Source of the DNA: a virus
Direction: 5' to 3' (one strand)
Virus record (IMG/VR): IMGVR_UViG_3300027752_000048
Span: 1-37,390 of that record
Length of the DNA: 37,390 nt
How positions within the stretch are numbered: position 1 is the stretch's first letter; each line of letters begins with the position of its first letter. Of the stretch, positions 37,285 to 37,390 are shown piece by piece. Under the pieces are notes generated by a model. It was not told the DNA's origin. It did no database searches and worked only from the letters and a program-made list of their open reading frames with translations. Position numbers and translations under genes: made by a program.

Positions 37285-37390
37285 GATTTTAGATAATATT
37301 CAGCAACCAGCTTGCCTTTTCTATCAACCATTATTGACTCTATCTGATGTCCCTTCCCTCTGAGATCAAAAATCCTAGCGGCTAAACGCA
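37285..37390 (-). CDS. HTH_39 gene, 3' part, allele B (partial)
   Basis: The last 106 bases encode the C-terminal part of the HTH_39 winged-helix protein of 1203-1397, identical over 1213-1312, with the final codons changed so that it ends YYLKS and its stop TGA overlaps the next start. The window ends within the gene. It is not a second gene copy but the wrap-around of the circle. Confidence 0.8.
37291..37390. repeat. Terminal overlap, second anchor (identical to 1213-1312)
   Basis: The last 100 bases equal 1213-1312. The match ends only because the window ends. It is the right border of the variable locus. Confidence 0.9.

Noticed and set aside
1-37390. tRNA genes, integrase and attachment site
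   Set aside because: I saw no cloverleaf-like sequence, no tyrosine or serine recombinase motifs and no int/att arrangement; a scan with a tRNA finder would settle the first point.

Overview
The window is essentially one complete genome of a tailed phage of about 36-37 kb. It has short-tail (podovirus-like) architecture: terminase, portal, scaffold, capsid, a head-tail adaptor, a nozzle/needle-like protein, three receptor-binding-type fibres or spikes, and several large internal proteins, with no sheath, tape-measure or long-tail genes. Base composition is moderately AT-rich. The small gene families (Sak3-like annealing protein, SSB with a DDIPF tail, M15 endolysin, three-TM GTA-type holin) fit a gammaproteobacterial, probably aquatic, host, but the host is a weak inference. 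I recognise no integrase, DNA polymerase or RNA polymerase.

Layout. (1) 112-1883, leftward: small regulators (ribbon-helix-helix, HTH_39 winged helix) and two cargo-like genes. (2) 2005-5013, rightward: early recombination/replication block with a ssDNA-annealing protein, an SSB and small unknowns. Blocks 1 and 2 start from back-to-back promoters that appear to share one palindromic -35 hexamer. (3) 31655 down to 4994, leftward: one long late operon in the order putative TerS, TerL, portal, ParB-fold protein, scaffold, capsid, two decoration-like paralogues, two tail spikes, adaptor, nozzle, GNAT, internal proteins, S74 tail fibre, holin, single-TM protein, endolysin. (4) 31656-32180: a non-coding control region with a late promoter, an array of eight 17-bp repeats and an AT-rich stretch with a rightward promoter. 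It looks like an iteron-type origin or a regulatory hub. (5) 32181-34867, rightward: three small-gene cassettes, two of them closed by terminators, including a GP88-like cysteine-rich protein. (6) 36428-34864, leftward: a replication-accessory block of small proteins ending in an HNH protein. (7) 36429-36821: a gene-free segment with a probable small RNA.

The ends show that the molecule is circular or circularly permuted. Bases 1-104 equal 36718-36821, and 1213-1312 equal 37291-37390. The sequence between these anchors differs: 105-1212 holds two genes, 36822-37290 holds one unrelated nuclease-like gene. The window therefore appears to carry two alleles of a single variable locus, giving unit circles of 36,717 bp or 36,078 bp.

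Most notable non-coding elements: the 8 x 17-bp array at 31874-32009; three regularly spaced hairpins with identical 8-nt loops and different complementary stems in the capsid gene leader (24390-24464); and a terminator-ended small RNA with a -35 hexamer at the exact centre of an operator-like palindrome (36682-36817).
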